Source: Caulobacteraceae bacterium (GTDB lineage Bacteria; Pseudomonadota; Alphaproteobacteria; Caulobacterales; Caulobacteraceae). Taken from it: a stretch of 41,599 nt of DNA. Where the stretch lies: positions 1 through 41,599 of the forward strand of contig CANGCO010000013.1 of assembly GCA_947452365.1 (NCBI GenBank). The letters are read 5' to 3'. The position numbers and the translations under genes were made by a program. Positions 39,593 to 41,599 of this stretch are shown here, piece after piece. How positions within the stretch are numbered: the stretch's first letter is position 1; each line of letters begins with the position of its first letter. The notes below the pieces were generated by a model. The model saw nothing but the letters and a program-made list of their open reading frames with translations. It searched no databases and was not told the origin of the DNA.

Positions 39593-41599
39593 TTGACCAT
39601 GAAAACTACCCGCAATCGCCTGATGGCGACGACGATAATCGGCAGTGCGATTGCCCTGACCCTGTCATCGGCACCTGCCTTTGCTCAAAAAGCCCCTGCC
39701 GTCGAAGAAATCGTCGTCACCGGTTCGCGCATTGCGCGCAAGGACTTCATCGCCAACAGCCCGGTCTCGACCGTGACGGCTGAAGTGATCAAGGCCACCG
39801 GCAATAGCAATGTCGAAGACATTTTGAACGCCCTGCCACAGGTTGTTCCCGGCTATACGGCGGCTTCGAACAATCCATCCGATGGCACGGCCACGGTCGA
39901 TCTGCGCGGCCTGGGCTCTTCGCGGACCCTGGTTCTGGTCAATGGTCGCCGGGTGAACCCATCCAACCGTTCCAACACGGTTGACCTGAACAATATCCCC
40001 ACCAGCCTGATCGAAAAGGTTGAGATCGTCACCGGCGGCGCCTCTGCCGTTTACGGTTCTGACGCACTGGCCGGCGTGGTGAACTTCCAGCTGAAGCAAA
40101 ACTTCCAAGGCCTGGAATTCACTGGCAAGTATGGCAAGTCGGGCCTGAGCGATGGCGAGCGTTCCGACATGTCGCTGATCTTCGGCATGAATTCGGCCGA
40201 AGGTAAGGGCAATGTCACCGGTTTTGTCAGCTATTCTGACCGCAACCAGGTCCTGCCAAACGCCGACCGCGCATGGTCCTTGGTCCATGTCGATGGCGGT
40301 TCTGGCACGGGCATTAATAGCGGCCTGAATTTGGTCGGCACCAACAAGTGGGCCGATTCCTCGACCAATAAGCGTTACGCCTTTAACCAAGATGGTTCGG
40401 CGCGTCTGTTCGTGAACGATTTCAGCCTCGCGCCCGGCACCGACCGTTATAACTTCTCGCCCGTCAATCCCTTGATGTCGCCCGGTCAGCGCTTCAATAT
40501 GGCCTTTATGGCGCATTACGACATCAATGCGAACCTAGAGGCCTATGCCGAGACCTTCTATACCAACAGCCGCAACAATTCGCAGTTGGCCCCGACACCA
40601 GCCACCAATATCAAGATCCCATATAACAACGCTTTTGTGTCTTCCTCGCTTGCCGACATTTTGGCGACGCGGACGAACCCTACGGCGGATATGGATCTGT
40701 CGCGCCGCATGGCCGAAATTGGTGCCCGGGTGCAAAACAATGACTCGCACCTCTATCAGTTTACCGCTGGTCTGAAGGGTGATCTGGGTCATGATTGGAA
40801 GACCGACGCCTATTATAGCTATGGCCGCACGGAATTTGGCACCGACATCAAGAACGACGTCTCGCGTTCGCGCCTGAGCGCCGCTCTGGCCGTTGGCCAA
40901 GGGTCTTCCACGACCACTTGTGCCGCCTCGTCCTTGGCGATCTATCCAACCTGCGTGCCGATCAATCTGTTTGGTGCGGGCAATATTACGCCACAGGCGG
41001 CAAGCTTCATCCGTCTGAACTTCTCCGACAAGACCATTTTTGAACGCCAAGCCGTGGCCTTCAATGCCTCGGGTCCTGTTGTGAAGCTGCCAGCCGGTGA
41101 GTTGTCAGTCGCCATTGGTGCTGAATATCGCCGTGACAGCCTGGGCTATACGCCTGACGCGGCCAAGGCCGCTGGTGACATTTATGGCTTTAATGCTGAA
41201 AAGCCAGTCGGCGGCGCCTCCAGCGCAACCGAAGTCTATGGCGAAGCCTTGGTGCCCTTGATCGCCAACCAGCCCCTTATCGAGTATCTGGGTCTTGAGC
41301 TTGGCGCACGCTATTCCGATTATTCGTCGGTTGGCGGCGTCAGCAGCTATAAGGCGTCCTTGGAGTATAAGCCTGTTTCCGACCTGAAGATCCGGACCAG
41401 CTTCCAACGCGCCAGCCGCGCGCCTTCGGTGTTTGAACTCTATCAGGCCGGCGACCAGGGCTTCCCATCTATTAAGGATCCCTGCACCACGGTTACCCTC
41501 AGCACCGGTGCGCCCCGTACCCTGACCCCTGAAATTCAAGCCTTCTGCGCTGCGCAGCTTGGTTATGATCCAGTGGTTGGCAATTTCGTCGCCCAAAAC
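39593..41599 (+). CDS. TonB-dependent receptor 2 (cut by window edge)
   Basis: 669 open codons to the window end, with no stop. Signal peptide (TTRNRLMATTIIGSAIALTL), then VEEIVVTGSRIARKDFIANS, plug and the first part of the barrel up to GFPSIKDPCTT. Over 157 residues from VEEIVV to DGERSDM it differs from receptor 1 in 12 positions; the barrel loops differ more. Start: TTG-ACC-ATG lies at 39593-39601. GGAGG is eight bases before the TTG but 14 before the ATG, so TTG is preferred; receptor 1 also starts at TTG. It should be an outer-membrane uptake receptor of unknown ligand. The missing C-terminus lies beyond the window. Confidence 0.93.
   Translation, partial: MTMKTTRNRLMATTIIGSAIALTLSSAPAFAQKAPAVEEIVVTGSRIARKDFIANSPVSTVTAEVIKATGNSNVEDILNALPQVVPGYTAASNNPSDGTATVDLRGLGSSRTLVLVNGRRVNPSNRSNTVDLNNIPTSLIEKVEIVTGGASAVYGSDALAGVVNFQLKQNFQGLEFTGKYGKSGLSDGERSDMSLIFGMNSAEGKGNVTGFVSYSDRNQVLPNADRAWSLVHVDGGSGTGINSGLNLVGTNKWADSSTNKRYAFNQDGSARLFVNDFSLAPGTDRYNFSPVNPLMSPGQRFNMAFMAHYDINANLEAYAETFYTNSRNNSQLAPTPATNIKIPYNNAFVSSSLADILATRTNPTADMDLSRRMAEIGARVQNNDSHLYQFTAGLKGDLGHDWKTDAYYSYGRTEFGTDIKNDVSRSRLSAALAVGQGSSTTTCAASSLAIYPTCVPINLFGAGNITPQAASFIRLNFSDKTIFERQAVAFNASGPVVKLPAGELSVAIGAEYRRDSLGYTPDAAKAAGDIYGFNAEKPVGGASSATEVYGEALVPLIANQPLIEYLGLELGARYSDYSSVGGVSSYKASLEYKPVSDLKIRTSFQRASRAPSVFELYQAGDQGFPSIKDPCTTVTLSTGAPRTLTPEIQAFCAAQLGYDPVVGNFVAQN

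Noticed and set aside
1-41599. CRISPR array, prophage, insertion sequence, toxin-antitoxin or secretion system
   Set aside because: No regular spaced repeats, integrase, transposase, phage structural genes or paired toxin-antitoxin frames were seen.

Overview
The window looks like chromosomal DNA of an alphaproteobacterium, most likely in or near Caulobacterales. GC content is high outside a few AT-rich promoter stretches. Supporting signs are a PdeA-like GGDEF-EAL protein with the GEDEF variant, two large TonB-dependent receptors of the VEEIVVTGSRI type common in Caulobacterales and sphingomonads, and DUF4170, DUF3775 and DUF1499 proteins. I see no phage, integrase, transposase, CRISPR array, rRNA or tRNA. 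Genes are dense and mostly housekeeping or accessory-metabolic. TAG is unusually common as a stop codon: 19 of the 33 complete genes called here.

Layout. (1) 1-6505: the start of a glutathione S-transferase gene (minus strand, cut by the window edge) faces away from a periplasmic gamma-glutamyltransferase. Then come rmuC, a DUF3775 protein, a VIT-family membrane transporter and an exported YtcJ-type amidohydrolase, all on the plus strand. (2) 6506-6675: a cluster of GC-rich palindromic repeats between convergent genes. (3) 6673-10157, minus strand: a DCC-family thiol-disulfide protein, a 37-residue lysine/proline-rich protein, an 81-residue conserved protein, an exported DUF885 metallopeptidase-like protein and a P-loop glycerate-kinase-like protein. 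(4) 10343-19168, mostly plus: an exported penicillin-acylase-type Ntn hydrolase, a GPH-type sugar symporter, an acyl-CoA dehydrogenase, pgsA, a divergent Lrp/AsnC regulator, a GNAT acetyltransferase and the PdeA-like phosphodiesterase. (5) 19170-23684, minus: pmbA, cysQ and DUF4170 in one run, then MAPEG and ubiD transcribed from further right. (6) 23824-30695, plus: an XPD/DinG-like iron-sulfur helicase followed closely by an APH-P-loop fusion kinase, then an acyl-CoA synthetase and a DUF1499 membrane protein. (7) 30703-32011, minus: a two-gene operon of a DUF442 sulfurtransferase/phosphatase-like protein and an MBL-fold hydrolase. (8) 32112-36131: an oligopeptide ABC importer (permeases B and C, lipoprotein A) with an inverted periplasmic gene inside it and no ATPase genes. 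(9) 36474-41599: two tandem paralogous TonB-dependent receptors separated by a strong intrinsic terminator. The second runs off the window.

The functions with most in common are uptake and turnover of peptides and conjugates: outer-membrane receptors, a peptide ABC importer, gamma-glutamyltransferase, a DUF885 peptidase-like protein and an acylase. This grouping is inference from gene content, not proof of a pathway. I found no clearly new multi-gene system. The most useful leads are the PdeA-like protein with its C-terminal tail, the stop-codon and CTAG bias, the repeated use of TTG starts with good Shine-Dalgarno sites, the tandem receptors, and several very small reading frames or leader structures.
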